From NCBI GenBank assembly GCA_040374085.1, contig JBEIVB010000003.1, positions 1-64,000 on the forward strand: a stretch of DNA of 64,000 bases, read 5' to 3'. The translations under genes were made by a program, and so were the position numbers. Shown in pieces: positions 7,811-16,165 of the stretch. Origin of the DNA: JBEIVB01 sp040374085. Lineage in GTDB: Bacteria > Bacteroidota > Bacteroidia > UBA4408. Below the pieces are notes generated by a model. That model did no database searches, was not told the origin of the DNA, and worked only from the letters and a program-made list of their open reading frames with translations. Numbering within the stretch: position 1 is the stretch's first letter; every line of letters starts with the position of its first letter.

Positions 7811-9040
7811 ATGGCTGTATTTTTTACTTCCCTTTTTAAAAAAAAGTGGCCAGCAGCCATTTCCTGCGCAGGGTGGTGGATGACCTTTTTCATGGGGGCT
7901 ACAGCCCAGCCCGTGCAATGGGGAAGCAGTGGATATATAGAATACCAGCAAGGCACCCTCCCATTGGTGATATCGGTGCCGCATGGTGGCGAACAAGAGC
8001 CTGCGTCCATTCCAAATCGTACGTGCAACAATGCCGTTCTGGTAACCGATGCCAATACCGTAGAGGTGGCGCTGGCCATAAAATCTTCCTTATATGCTCT
8101 TACCGGCTGCTACCCGCACATCATCGTTTGCCACCTGCATAGAAGCAAGCTCGACTGCAACCGAAACCTATCCGATGGGGCTTGTGGCAATACCACAGCT
8201 GGTCAGGCCTGGAGCGAATTTCATAACTTTATAAATGTTGCCCAAAATACCGCGCAGGCGGCTTATCCAAGTAAAGTGTTTTTTATGGATCTGCACGGCC
8301 ACGGCAACCCCATTCAACGCATAGAGTTGGGGTATTTGCTCTACGACGACGAGCTCGCCTTGACCGACTCCACACTCAACACGCCGACCTACATAGGCTA
8401 CAGCTCCATTCGGCATCTGGCAAACAACAACGTTGGCAACCTCAACCACGCTCAACTGCTTAGGGGCAGCACAGCCTTGGGTACGCTTTTGGGAAATGGT
8501 GGTTATCCGTCGGTACCCAGCCAACAAATTCCGATGCCTGGCCTCAGCACCAACTATTACAGCGGCGGCTACATTCTTGCAAACCACAGCAGCTACGTAT
8601 CCGGCATCTTAACCGACGGCGTGCAAATGGAGCTCAACTTCACCGGCATACGCGATACTCCAACCAACATATCGCGGTTTGCCGACAGCGCTGCAGTGGC
8701 AATCGTAAATTACCTCAATCTGAACCTAGGGTTTGAGGTTGGTGGTTGCGCACCCAGTGCAGTCGAAGCCCCAGGGCTCCAATCGAACTTGTCTTTAGCA
8801 CCCAACCCCCTCAAACCGGGTGAGAAACCCAGGTTTCTTGGTTTAACCTCCACTATAATCTTTGAGCTGTATAATGGTTTAGGGGCTTGTGTCTGGAGAG
8901 GTGAAGCTCACCATCAGGACGGCGCCACAAATTGGCCGTTTCTAAAACCGGGATTGTATTGGATGAGGGTAAGCAGCAATTTCAATCCGGCACTTTCATG
9001 TTCGGGTAAAGTTTCGTTCCCTCTACTCATTCAGGAGTGA
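7811..9040 (+). CDS. secreted N-formylglutamate-amidohydrolase-like protein with T9SS sorting tail
   Basis: The 409-residue protein starts with a long signal sequence (ends near A-T-A-Q, 30-33). Three motifs of the N-formylglutamate amidohydrolase superfamily follow: S-V-P-H-G-G at 55-60, R-S-K-L-D-C-N-R at 111-118 and D-L-H-G-H-G at 160-165. They supply the usual metal-binding and catalytic residues. The last ~85 residues look like a type A T9SS sorting domain (L-A-P-N-P-L start, glycine-containing beta strands). The enzyme is therefore probably exported; its substrate is not known and need not be formylglutamate. An imperfect -7 box, TATTTTTA, lies 7 nt before the ATG. Confidence 0.75.
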   Translation: MAVFFTSLFKKKWPAAISCAGWWMTFFMGATAQPVQWGSSGYIEYQQGTLPLVISVPHGGEQEPASIPNRTCNNAVLVTDANTVEVALAIKSSLYALTGCYPHIIVCHLHRSKLDCNRNLSDGACGNTTAGQAWSEFHNFINVAQNTAQAAYPSKVFFMDLHGHGNPIQRIELGYLLYDDELALTDSTLNTPTYIGYSSIRHLANNNVGNLNHAQLLRGSTALGTLLGNGGYPSVPSQQIPMPGLSTNYYSGGYILANHSSYVSGILTDGVQMELNFTGIRDTPTNISRFADSAAVAIVNYLNLNLGFEVGGCAPSAVEAPGLQSNLSLAPNPLKPGEKPRFLGLTSTIIFELYNGLGACVWRGEAHHQDGATNWPFLKPGLYWMRVSSNFNPALSCSGKVSFPLLIQE

Positions 9041-9049
9041 TTTTTTAGA

Positions 9050-9093
9050 CCATAAGGGTATTTTAATTTTAGTCAAAAAACGAATCCTTATGG
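9050..9093. repeat. inverted repeat CCATAAGG / CCTTATGG
   Basis: Perfect 8-bp arms at 9050-9057 and 9086-9093 are separated by 28 AT-rich nt. The repeat lies just after the hydrolase stop at 9040 and before the convergent threonine aldolase stop at 9216. The loop is long for an intrinsic terminator; a binding site or chance are alternatives. Confidence 0.35.
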
Positions 9094-9215
9094 AAATAGT
9101 TGGATGAAACGAACTAGGTCATGCATGCCAGCTCTTCCAATAGAATGTTTACATACTTTTCCATGTGTACGCCCGGTATGTACGAGAAGGCTTAATTTTT
9201 TAAAAAATAAAAATC

Positions 9216-10244
9216 TCAATCTCCAAAATCATCCAATGCCGCAATCACCTTCTGCACGTCCGATTCCTGAACATCGAGATGGGTAACCATGCGTATGGTT
9301 TGACCGGAAAAGCTGCTCACCAAAATTCCTTTCTCCTTCAAGTGGGCCGCGAAATCTGCTCCCTTAATGGCATCGCCCAATTCGAACAACACAATGTTGG
9401 TTTTGCCAAAAAACATGTGGCATATCCAACTTTTTTTATCTAGGGCATCGTACAATTGGCGAGCCTTAAGGTGGTCTTCCTTAAGTTTGGGTATGTTGTG
9501 CTTTAGGGCATAGAGGCCTGCTGCCGCCAGAAATCCGGCTTGGCGCATGCCTCCACCCAAACGCTTCCGAACCCTTCTGGCTTCCTTTATAAAATCTTTG
9601 GGACCCAGCAGTACAGAACCAACCGGAGCTCCCAGCCCTTTAGACAGGCAAACAGAAATGCTGTCGAATTGCTTACCGTAATCTTCAGGGGTTTCCGATG
9701 TTTCGGTGAGGGCATTAAAGATGCGCGCACCATCGAGATGAAAGCCCAATCCTTTTTTCCTGCACAAGGCTTGAATTTCTTTTATTTCATTAAAATTATA
9801 ATAACTACCTCCGGCTCGATTCACGGTGTTCTCCAAACAAACCAATCGGGTTTTAGCCAACCAGTCTTGGTCTGCGTTTATGGCGGGTAGTATTTGAGCG
9901 GCATTCAAGCACCCGTTTAGGCCGTGCAACACTTTGGGCTGCACTTGAGAGTTGGCGGCAATGCCTGCGCCTTCGTAATTTAAAATATGGGCAGAGGCGT
10001 CGCAGATGAGCTCGTCGCCGGGCTTGGTATGCACCCGAATGGCAATTTGGTTGGTCATGGTTCCGGACGGACAAAAGAGCCCGGCCTCCAAACCAAACAA
10101 TTCCGAGGCATAAGATTCCAGCTCATTTATGGTAGGATCTTCGCCAAACACATCGTCGCCAACGGGTGCTCGCATCATGGCGTTCAGCATTTCCGGACCG
10201 GGCTGGGTAACGGTATCGCTTCTGAGGTCTATCCATTTCTTCAT
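9216..10244 (-). CDS. low-specificity L-threonine aldolase
   Basis: This PLP enzyme of the aspartate aminotransferase superfamily splits L-threonine or allo-threonine to glycine and acetaldehyde. The N-terminus W-I-D-L-R-S-D-T-V-T is the family hallmark. The PLP lysine is K202, in S-K-G-L-G-A-P-V-G-S, and H-L-D-G-A-R precedes it. I chose the ATG at 10244 (342 residues): seven extra upstream codons would put an earlier start inside a -7 box and before the conserved N-terminus. Together with kbl at 48 kb it gives the cell two routes from threonine to glycine. Confidence 0.93.
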   Translation of the reverse strand: MKKWIDLRSDTVTQPGPEMLNAMMRAPVGDDVFGEDPTINELESYASELFGLEAGLFCPSGTMTNQIAIRVHTKPGDELICDASAHILNYEGAGIAANSQVQPKVLHGLNGCLNAAQILPAINADQDWLAKTRLVCLENTVNRAGGSYYNFNEIKEIQALCRKKGLGFHLDGARIFNALTETSETPEDYGKQFDSISVCLSKGLGAPVGSVLLGPKDFIKEARRVRKRLGGGMRQAGFLAAAGLYALKHNIPKLKEDHLKARQLYDALDKKSWICHMFFGKTNIVLFELGDAIKGADFAAHLKEKGILVSSFSGQTIRMVTHLDVQESDVQKVIAALDDFGD

Positions 10245-10248
10245 GGGC

Positions 10249-10256
10249 CAAAAATA
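10249..10256 (-). promoter_or_regulatory. -7 box 4 nt before the threonine aldolase ATG
   Basis: The - strand reads TATTTTTG, then GCCC, then ATG. Perfect TAnnTTTG. The 4-nt gap leaves essentially no leader. It also argues against the upstream in-frame start at 10265. Confidence 0.55.
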
Positions 10257-10389
10257 GAAACCCAAACCAGCACTTGACCCTAACCCAAACTAAAATATGG
10301 GTGTTTTATCCAATTGAGACCGAAAAATGCAATCGGGTTTGGCGTTGCCCTGTATGGTGTGCATCGCCTTTGGCGCAAAGGACAGCGGC

Positions 10390-10908
10390 TTACTTCCTTT
10401 TGCCTCTGCCCTTTCGTTTCAGAGCACGATACTCCCAAGGAGGCACAGGTTGGGAATCGGCCCACAACCCTTTTCTGCTCTGCCGGGCGGCAACCTCCAT
10501 TTGAGAAAGGGCAGGATCTGAGTTGTATTTCTTGTAATGCCAGGCATAACCTGCCTTCAACATCTCCCTACTCAGTTCTCTGCCATCGGGCAAGTAAGCA
10601 AAGGCAAGGGTTCGTTTGTGATGGTCTTTTCCGGTTGAAACAAGGGTTATTTGTTTGCCAAAACACAGAGCAGCCAAATATTGCTTGGCGGCTTTGGAAT
10701 GGGGCATTCCGCGTTCGGGAGCATCTATCCCCTCCATGCGCACCCGAATGCTCAACCCTTCTACGAGCACATCGTAGGTATCTCCGTCGATTACGCCCAC
10801 CACCTTTCCGTTTCTCTTCGAAGCCTGCCCCAGCATTTCTTTTTTATTGCCCAGAGCGGGCAGCAGCATAACGTGCAAAAGCATCAGCGATAGAATGATG
10901 GAGCGCAT
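10390..10908 (-). CDS. secreted thermonuclease-like (SNase) protein
   Basis: The SNase (OB-fold) family cuts DNA and RNA with a Ca2+ ion. Core motifs are V-I-D-G-D-T-Y, R-M-E-G-I-D-A-P-E and H-K-R-T-L-A-F, which carry the acidic metal ligands and the catalytic arginines. A W-Y/H-containing stretch (A-G-Y-A-W-H-Y) follows. I start at the ATG at 10908 (172 residues) because a typical signal peptide begins there; the frame extends 26 codons further upstream without secretion features. The tail is very basic (R-K-G-R-G-K-R-K). It is likely periplasmic or extracellular. Confidence 0.88.
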   Translation of the reverse strand: MRSIILSLMLLHVMLLPALGNKKEMLGQASKRNGKVVGVIDGDTYDVLVEGLSIRVRMEGIDAPERGMPHSKAAKQYLAALCFGKQITLVSTGKDHHKRTLAFAYLPDGRELSREMLKAGYAWHYKKYNSDPALSQMEVAARQSRKGLWADSQPVPPWEYRALKRKGRGKRK

Positions 10909-11215
10909 AAAAATTTGAGGTGGATGTAGGAGACGGCAAAGTAACGAGGTTTGAATATGAATAGCAAAGCACCCTATTTTATTCACCTATATAATATTAT
11001 AATAAATTGTTTTTCCATCGGTTCATTTTGCAACGCAATGCACCTGAAAGGGCCGCACTCTTTTTGCGGCTGCGCGATTGGGGAATGGAAGGATGCAAGG
11101 CTTGCAAGCGGGTTACGAGCCGGTTCCATTGGTTCCGCCTGCCACAGCCGGTGTCACAAAACGGGGACAAAAACGAGCCTAAAAAACCTTACTTTTGTCG
11201 GCCCGATGGCCGTTT
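10909..11215. other. 307-nt intergenic region between nuclease gene and tRNA-Arg
   Basis: The first 100 nt are very AT-rich. A hairpin GCCGCA (11052-11057) / TGCGGC (11065-11070) with a 7-nt loop lies in the middle, without a T-run on either side. A -7 box for the tRNA is at 11190-11197. No protein-coding frame is convincing. Confidence 0.55.
11190..11197 (+). promoter_or_regulatory. -7 box upstream of tRNA-Arg(CCG)
   Basis: TACTTTTG, a perfect TAnnTTTG, ends 18 nt before the mature tRNA 5' end at 11216. This spacing suits a short 5' leader removed by RNase P. No good -33 element is visible. Confidence 0.45.
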
Positions 11216-11287
11216 GGCTCCGTAGTTTAATGGATAGAACGAGAGATTCCGGTTCTCTAGGTGGGGGTTCGATTCCCTCCGGGGCTA
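11216..11287 (+). tRNA. tRNA-Arg (anticodon CCG)
   Basis: The 72-nt cloverleaf has acceptor GGCTCCG/CGGGGCT (with G-T closing and T-G pairs), D stem GTTT/GAAC, anticodon stem AGAGA/TCTCT with loop TTCCGGT (anticodon CCG, reads CGG), and T arm GGGGG-TTCGATT-CCCTC. Discriminator A; no encoded CCA. The ABC gene starts 95 nt downstream from its own promoter. Confidence 0.94.
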
Positions 11288-11367
11288 CTACCCTTCTGCT
11301 TCAGCAGCGGGGTTTTTTTGTGCCTCTTCGGCACGCGCCCGGGGTAGCTTCAGCCCGCTTAATGCAT

Positions 11368-11375
11368 TACCTTTG
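11368..11375 (+). promoter_or_regulatory. -7 box 7 nt before the ABC transporter gene
   Basis: TACCTTTG, a perfect TAnnTTTG, is followed by 7 nt and the ATG at 11383. It predicts a leaderless or near-leaderless mRNA. The -33 region lacks a clear TTG. Confidence 0.55.
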
Positions 11376-11382
11376 AACGGTT

Positions 11383-12333
11383 ATGTCTTCTTCTCTAATT
11401 TCGGTTCAGCACGTTTGGAAGCAATACGGTGCGTACACCGCGCTAAACGACGTTAGCCTCGACGTTCCACAGGCCAGCATCTATGGCTTGTTGGGTCCCA
11501 ACGGCGCAGGCAAAACGTCCCTCATCCGCATCCTCAACCAGATCACCGCCCCAGACCGTGGACAGGTCTTGTGGAAAGGCCAACCCCTCAACCCCGATTT
11601 GGGTATGCACGTAGGCTATCTGCCCGAGGAGCGCGGTCTGTACAAGAAGATGGAGGTGGGCGATCAGGCCCTGTACCTGGCCCGCCTAAAAGGGCTTAGC
11701 CGAGAAGACGCGTTGCGGCGACTGAAGTTCTGGTTTGAAAAGTTCGAGATGCAAGGCTGGTGGAAGAAGAAGCTCGAAGACCTTTCGAAAGGCATGCAAC
11801 AAAAGGTGCAGTTTGTTACCACCGTGGTGCACGAGCCCGAGCTGCTCATCCTCGATGAGCCGTTCAGCGGGTTCGACCCCATCAACGCCCACCTCATCAA
11901 AGAGGAGTTGTTGAGGCTTAGAGACCAAGGCACCACCATCCTCCTCTCTACGCACAACATGAGCTCGGTAGAGGAATTGTGCAGCCACATTGCCTTGCTC
12001 AACAAATCGCAAAAACTGTTGGAAGGGCCTGTTGCCGACATTCGCCGCCAGCACGCGAACAACGAGTGGGAAATTCTGTTTAAAGGTAGCCTACTTGCCT
12101 TCACCAATGCACACTGGGGCGGGTTCAAGCTGCTGCATCACCGTAAGGACGGCGAAGCCACCCTGGCCCGCATTTCGCTGGTGGAGGGGTTCTCGCTCAA
12201 CGCTTTTCTGCAGCACGTGTTGCAGGAAGTGGAGCTGGTTGGCTTGCGCGAGTACGTGCCTACGATGAACGAGGTGTTCATCCGTCAGGTAAGCGGGCAG
12301 GAGGTTGTGCCGGAAGGCAATTTTACAGAATGA
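11383..12333 (+). CDS. ABC transporter ATP-binding protein (NatA-like)
   Basis: The 316-residue cytosolic ATPase has Walker A G-P-N-G-A-G-K-T-S at 38-46, the signature L-S-K-G-M-Q-Q near 138, Walker B L-L-I-L-D-E-P-F near 159 and the switch histidine in S-T-H-N-M. A C-terminal extension of about 90 residues (from 225) is of the type seen in NatA/CcmA-like exporters (DUF4162 position). No permease gene lies beside it; the next gene is a biosynthetic enzyme that overlaps it by 4 nt (ATGA). The partner membrane subunit must be elsewhere, and the substrate is unknown. Confidence 0.9.
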   Translation: MSSSLISVQHVWKQYGAYTALNDVSLDVPQASIYGLLGPNGAGKTSLIRILNQITAPDRGQVLWKGQPLNPDLGMHVGYLPEERGLYKKMEVGDQALYLARLKGLSREDALRRLKFWFEKFEMQGWWKKKLEDLSKGMQQKVQFVTTVVHEPELLILDEPFSGFDPINAHLIKEELLRLRDQGTTILLSTHNMSSVEELCSHIALLNKSQKLLEGPVADIRRQHANNEWEILFKGSLLAFTNAHWGGFKLLHHRKDGEATLARISLVEGFSLNAFLQHVLQEVELVGLREYVPTMNEVFIRQVSGQEVVPEGNFTE

Positions 12334-13469
12334 ACGATATAAAAACTGAGTCGAAAACTGTCCTTAACAATCCGCTTCAGCAATGGTGGGGCACAGATGC
12401 CTCTCGCCCATGGCTGGTGGCCGGGCCCTGCAGTGCAGAAACCGCGGATCAGGTGATGGAAACGGCCCGGGGCATAGCCTCGTGGGCTCCCCAAGCCGTT
12501 TTCCGTGCCGGCTTGTGGAAACCCCGCACCCGTCCGGGCTCTTTCGAGGGTGTTGGCAACGCGGGGTTGGCATGGCTGCAGCAGGTAAAGGCCGAAACAG
12601 GGCTGCGCACCGCAACCGAAGTGGCTACGCCCGCTCATCTCGAGGCCTGCGTAAACGCAGGTATTGATTTGGTTTGGATAGGCGCACGCACCGTAGCCAA
12701 CCCGTTCTCCGTTCAGGCCCTAGCCGATGCTTTGCGCGATTTGCCCCAGCTGCCGGTTCTGGTTAAAAACCCCATCAACCTCGATTTGGAGCTTTGGACC
12801 GGAGCGTTGGAGCGTATGCAGCAAGCCGGCATCACCCGCCTGGGGGCCATACACCGGGGCTTTCACGCCCTCAACCCCAACGAATACCGCAACCCACCGC
12901 ACTGGGATCTGGTGATCCAATTCCGTACCCGATTCCCCGAAGTGCCGCTCTTGTGCGATCCAAGCCACATTTCGGGCAGCCCAAACCTATTGCCCCAGGT
13001 TGCGCAAAAAGCTTTGGACTTGGATGCCGTTGGTTTGATGATTGAAACCCACATCAACCCCACGAAAGCGTGGAGCGATGCGGCGCAACAAATCACACCC
13101 GAGCATCTGAAACAGATGGTAGAAGCCCTGCACGTGCGCCAGCCCAACAGCCCCAATCCGGTGTTTCGCGATAAGCTGGAAGCGTTGCGGAAAGAGATAG
13201 ATGGATTGGATGCCGAACTGCTGAACGTGCTGGCGAGGCGCATGAGCATTTCCCGCAAGATTGGCGCCTATAAAGAAGCGCATCACATCACCATATTTCA
13301 ATTGGAGCGCTGGATGCAGGTGCTCCGCGACCAAAAGCAATGGGGCATCCTGGCGGGCTTCTCAGAGGAATTTATTCAACGGTTTTATGAAGCGGTGCAC
13401 CAGGAAAGCATACGGGTGCAAACCGAGGCACAGAACCGAAGCACCGGTCCGACAAAAGACTCCGCTTAA
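12330..13469 (+). CDS. bifunctional 3-deoxy-7-phosphoheptulonate synthase / chorismate mutase
   Basis: The first domain (about 20-265) is a KDO8P-synthase-like DAHP synthase, with A-G-P-C-S-A-E at 31-37, the K-P-R-T-R-P substrate loop and C-D-P-S-H. It makes DAHP from PEP and erythrose-4-phosphate. The second (about 283-370) is an AroQ-type chorismate mutase helix bundle (L-R-K-E-I-D at its start) that turns chorismate to prephenate. The fusion is standard in Bacteroidota and allows prephenate feedback on the synthase. The start overlaps the ABC gene stop by 4 nt, so the two are coupled, although no functional link is known. Confidence 0.94.
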   Translation: MNDIKTESKTVLNNPLQQWWGTDASRPWLVAGPCSAETADQVMETARGIASWAPQAVFRAGLWKPRTRPGSFEGVGNAGLAWLQQVKAETGLRTATEVATPAHLEACVNAGIDLVWIGARTVANPFSVQALADALRDLPQLPVLVKNPINLDLELWTGALERMQQAGITRLGAIHRGFHALNPNEYRNPPHWDLVIQFRTRFPEVPLLCDPSHISGSPNLLPQVAQKALDLDAVGLMIETHINPTKAWSDAAQQITPEHLKQMVEALHVRQPNSPNPVFRDKLEALRKEIDGLDAELLNVLARRMSISRKIGAYKEAHHITIFQLERWMQVLRDQKQWGILAGFSEEFIQRFYEAVHQESIRVQTEAQNRSTGPTKDSA

Positions 13470-13655
13470 GCTACCACTGCTTGAAGGATCTGAAAAACGC
13501 ATGAATTGGTTTGATAGGCCAGCCATGCTTTGCTTAGACTAAAGACCGAGTGCTTTCCAAAACAGGAATTCGTTAGAAGCCTCAGCCTGGAAGGGAATGA
13601 GGGAGCAAGCCTGTTGCCCCCAACCTTTATATAGAAGGCGATTTAACCATTCCCA

Positions 13656-13686
13656 AACGGTTCAACCCCACGAATCAACGGTTCAA
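13656..13686 (+). promoter_or_regulatory. 10-bp direct repeat with 21-bp period, candidate LytTR operator
   Basis: AACGGTTCAA occurs perfectly at 13656-13665 and 13677-13686, with 11 nt between, so both copies face the same side of the helix. LytTR regulators bind pairs of ~9-bp direct repeats with about 12 nt between. The operon that follows encodes a LytTR regulator. The bases match the published loose consensus only in part (the G-T-T core). The sites centre about 80 nt before the predicted transcription start, an activator position. Confidence 0.45.
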
Positions 13687-13740
13687 AAAGCAAAGATGTC
13701 TGTCCAAATTGTTGGTAGAAGTTAAAACGAAAACATGGAA

Positions 13741-13748
13741 TACGTTTG
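13741..13748 (+). promoter_or_regulatory. -7 box of the TonB receptor-lytSR operon
   Basis: TACGTTTG, a perfect TAnnTTTG, ends 21 nt before the chosen ATG at 13770. No TTG is found 19-21 nt upstream (the nearest, TTGG, is 25 nt away), consistent with a promoter that needs an activator. An alternative in-frame start at 13746 would lie inside this box. Confidence 0.5.
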
Positions 13749-13769
13749 TCTTCTCAAAACACCCCACCT

Positions 13770-16151
13770 ATGAAAACAACCCTATGTTTCTTATTTGTCG
13801 GTCTCCTTCTCTTTGGCGGATCAGACGGTGCAAACGCCCAGGAAGGGCAAACCCTTCGTGGCATCATCACAGACGAGTCGAGCCGTGCGCCCTTGCCCGG
13901 TGCGGTAGTGGTTGTAGAAGGCGTTACCCCTCAACTGGCGGCGGCATCCGATGTCGATGGCAACTTCCGCATCAAAAGCGTACCCTTGGGCCGTCAAACC
14001 ATTCGCATCACGTATCTGGGTTATGAAACCCAGAGCATTCCAAATGTGATGATAACAGCCGGAAAAGAGGCCATACTCAACATAGTGTTGACCGAGCGTG
14101 TGAGCAAACTCAACGAGGTAACCATTGTGTACGACCGCACCAAAGACAAAACCGTAACCAACAACGAAATGACTACCGTGAGCGCGCGGTCGTTCAATAT
14201 AGATGATACCAAGCGCTACGCCGGTTCCCTCTCTGACCCATCGCGCATGGCTGCTAATTACGCAGGTGTTATTGCCGGAAACGACTCGCGCAACGACATT
14301 GTGGTGCGGGGCAACTCGCCCACGGGTATGCTGTGGCAATTGGAAGGTGTAAACATACCCAACCCAAACCACTTTGGAACCTTAACCTCTACCGGAGGCC
14401 CGGTGAGCATGCTCAACAACAACAACCTCGATAAGAGTGACTTCCTCACCAGTGCCTTTCCTGCTCAATATGGCAATGCCGTTTCGGGCGTGTTTGATCT
14501 GCGCTTGCGCGAAGGCAACAACGAAAAAAGGGAGTGGATGGCGCAAATGGGTTTTAACGGATTGGAGGCAGGTGCTGAAGGACCATTTGTAAAAGGCTAT
14601 AAAGGCTCATACATCGTGAACGTGCGCTATTCTACCCTCACCATTTTCAAACAATTGGGATTGAGTGTGGGCACCGGTAATGCCGTTCCCGAATACAAAG
14701 ACATCAATGCCAAAGTAGTATTACCTACTCGGAACAACCGAGGCAAATTCAGCATGTTTTTTATGGGCGGAAACTCGAATGCCGATTTTCTCGGAAAAGA
14801 TGTGGATACCTCTAAGGTTGATTTCTACGGAAGAATAGACCAAAACCAATATGCAAAATTTGAAACCTACATCGGAGGATTAACCTACGAACAACTCTTG
14901 GGTACAAAAACGAACCTTAAGTTCACCCTGGCTGGAAGCAGTGCCGGGCAGCGATTCAACATGGACTCCTTGGATGTTTCGGTGCCCGAACGAACGTTGT
15001 ATACCAAACAGAAAGTACGGTTCACCAACCGAAAGTACTCGGCAATTGCCCTCCTTACGCACAAAATTAATGCGCGCAACACACTGGTAGCAGGAGGCAA
15101 CTACGACTTAATGGACGTTGACTTCTACAATCAGTTTGTATTTGTGAGCACCCCTTTTGAATTGGTTAACGTGCAAAAGCAGGCTGGCCTAGCTCAGGGT
15201 TTTGCGCAATGGAAGCACCGGTTTAACAGTAGGCTCAGCCTGAACACCGGCCTACACACGCAGTATTTCACCCAGAACAACCAAACCGTTGTGGAACCTA
15301 GGATTGGTGCACGCTGGTTGCTCACCGAAAAATCAAGCATCAACCTCGGCGTGGGAGTACACCACCAAATGCCCGTCTTATACAACTATTTTGTTCAAAC
15401 TGCCGGTATAAATGGTATTGAACAAACGAATAAAAACCTAGGGTTCATCAGAAGCATTCATTATGTATTGGGCTACGATGTTAACCTTACATCCGAAGTG
15501 CGCATAAAAGCAGAAGTTTATTATCAAGAATTGAGGAAAGTTCCCGTAACCGCATCTCCTTCAAGCCATTCTGCCATCAACGATGGTACCGATTTCAACC
15601 CGTCCAATGTAGCCAACCTGGTAAACAGTGGAACCGGAAGAAACTATGGGGTGGAGGTTACCTTGGAGCGGTACTTCAGTAGAGGCTTCTATTACTTGGT
15701 AACGGCGAGTGTGTTCGACTCCAAATATAAAGGCAGCGACGGTATAGAACGAAACAGCGCATTCAATACAAAGTATGCGGGCAACATATTGATGGGTAAA
15801 GAAATAAACTTGGGAAAAACATCGAGCCTATCTTTCAACATCCGCAGCACCCTCATCGGGGGCAAATACCTCACTCCCCTCGACTTGGTAGCATCCAAAG
15901 CTGTTGGCACCGCGGTGTTTGATCAAAGCAGAGCCTTCACCGAAAAGCAAAAAGATTACTTCCGTTTCGACATCAAAATTTCATACCGCAAAGACTTTAA
16001 ACACAGCACCTTGGAAACCGGTTTAGATCTTCAGAACCTAACCAATCGGCAGAACATCTTTCAACAGGGCTACAACCGATTCAACAACAGCATCTCTACA
16101 CAATATCAAACCGGACTGTTGCCCATACCGTTTGTGAAGTTCACATTCTGA
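13770..16151 (+). CDS. TonB-dependent receptor with carboxypeptidase-like regulatory domain
   Basis: The 793-residue outer-membrane protein has a signal peptide (about 1-23, ending A-N-A-Q), a CarboxypepD_reg-like beta-sandwich (about 27-110; V-P-L-G-R-Q-T-I-R-I-T-Y-L-G-Y-E), a plug (about 125-240; V-V-R-G-N-S-P-T-G-M and L-E-G-V-N-I-P-N-P-N-H-F) and a C-terminal beta-barrel ending in the aromatic V-K-F-T-F. No SusD-like gene is adjacent, so a SusCD glycan system is unlikely. The operon continues with a LytS kinase and a LytTR regulator, so the receptor may work with that pair. The transported substrate is unknown. Confidence 0.88.
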   Translation: MKTTLCFLFVGLLLFGGSDGANAQEGQTLRGIITDESSRAPLPGAVVVVEGVTPQLAAASDVDGNFRIKSVPLGRQTIRITYLGYETQSIPNVMITAGKEAILNIVLTERVSKLNEVTIVYDRTKDKTVTNNEMTTVSARSFNIDDTKRYAGSLSDPSRMAANYAGVIAGNDSRNDIVVRGNSPTGMLWQLEGVNIPNPNHFGTLTSTGGPVSMLNNNNLDKSDFLTSAFPAQYGNAVSGVFDLRLREGNNEKREWMAQMGFNGLEAGAEGPFVKGYKGSYIVNVRYSTLTIFKQLGLSVGTGNAVPEYKDINAKVVLPTRNNRGKFSMFFMGGNSNADFLGKDVDTSKVDFYGRIDQNQYAKFETYIGGLTYEQLLGTKTNLKFTLAGSSAGQRFNMDSLDVSVPERTLYTKQKVRFTNRKYSAIALLTHKINARNTLVAGGNYDLMDVDFYNQFVFVSTPFELVNVQKQAGLAQGFAQWKHRFNSRLSLNTGLHTQYFTQNNQTVVEPRIGARWLLTEKSSINLGVGVHHQMPVLYNYFVQTAGINGIEQTNKNLGFIRSIHYVLGYDVNLTSEVRIKAEVYYQELRKVPVTASPSSHSAINDGTDFNPSNVANLVNSGTGRNYGVEVTLERYFSRGFYYLVTASVFDSKYKGSDGIERNSAFNTKYAGNILMGKEINLGKTSSLSFNIRSTLIGGKYLTPLDLVASKAVGTAVFDQSRAFTEKQKDYFRFDIKISYRKDFKHSTLETGLDLQNLTNRQNIFQQGYNRFNNSISTQYQTGLLPIPFVKFTF

Positions 16152-16165
16152 TTACCTTTAAGCAC

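Larger units (their letters stand above)
13470..13769. other. 300-nt regulatory region before the TonB receptor operon
   Basis: No reading frame here looks like a gene. The region carries the 10-bp direct repeat at 13656-13686 and the -7 box at 13741-13748. No terminator is seen after the DAHP synthase stop at 13469. Confidence 0.6.

Noticed and set aside
9104..9286. A 60-codon frame between the secreted hydrolase and threonine aldolase
   Set aside because: It overlaps the 3' end of the aldolase, has no start context and an amino-acid composition unlike a real protein.
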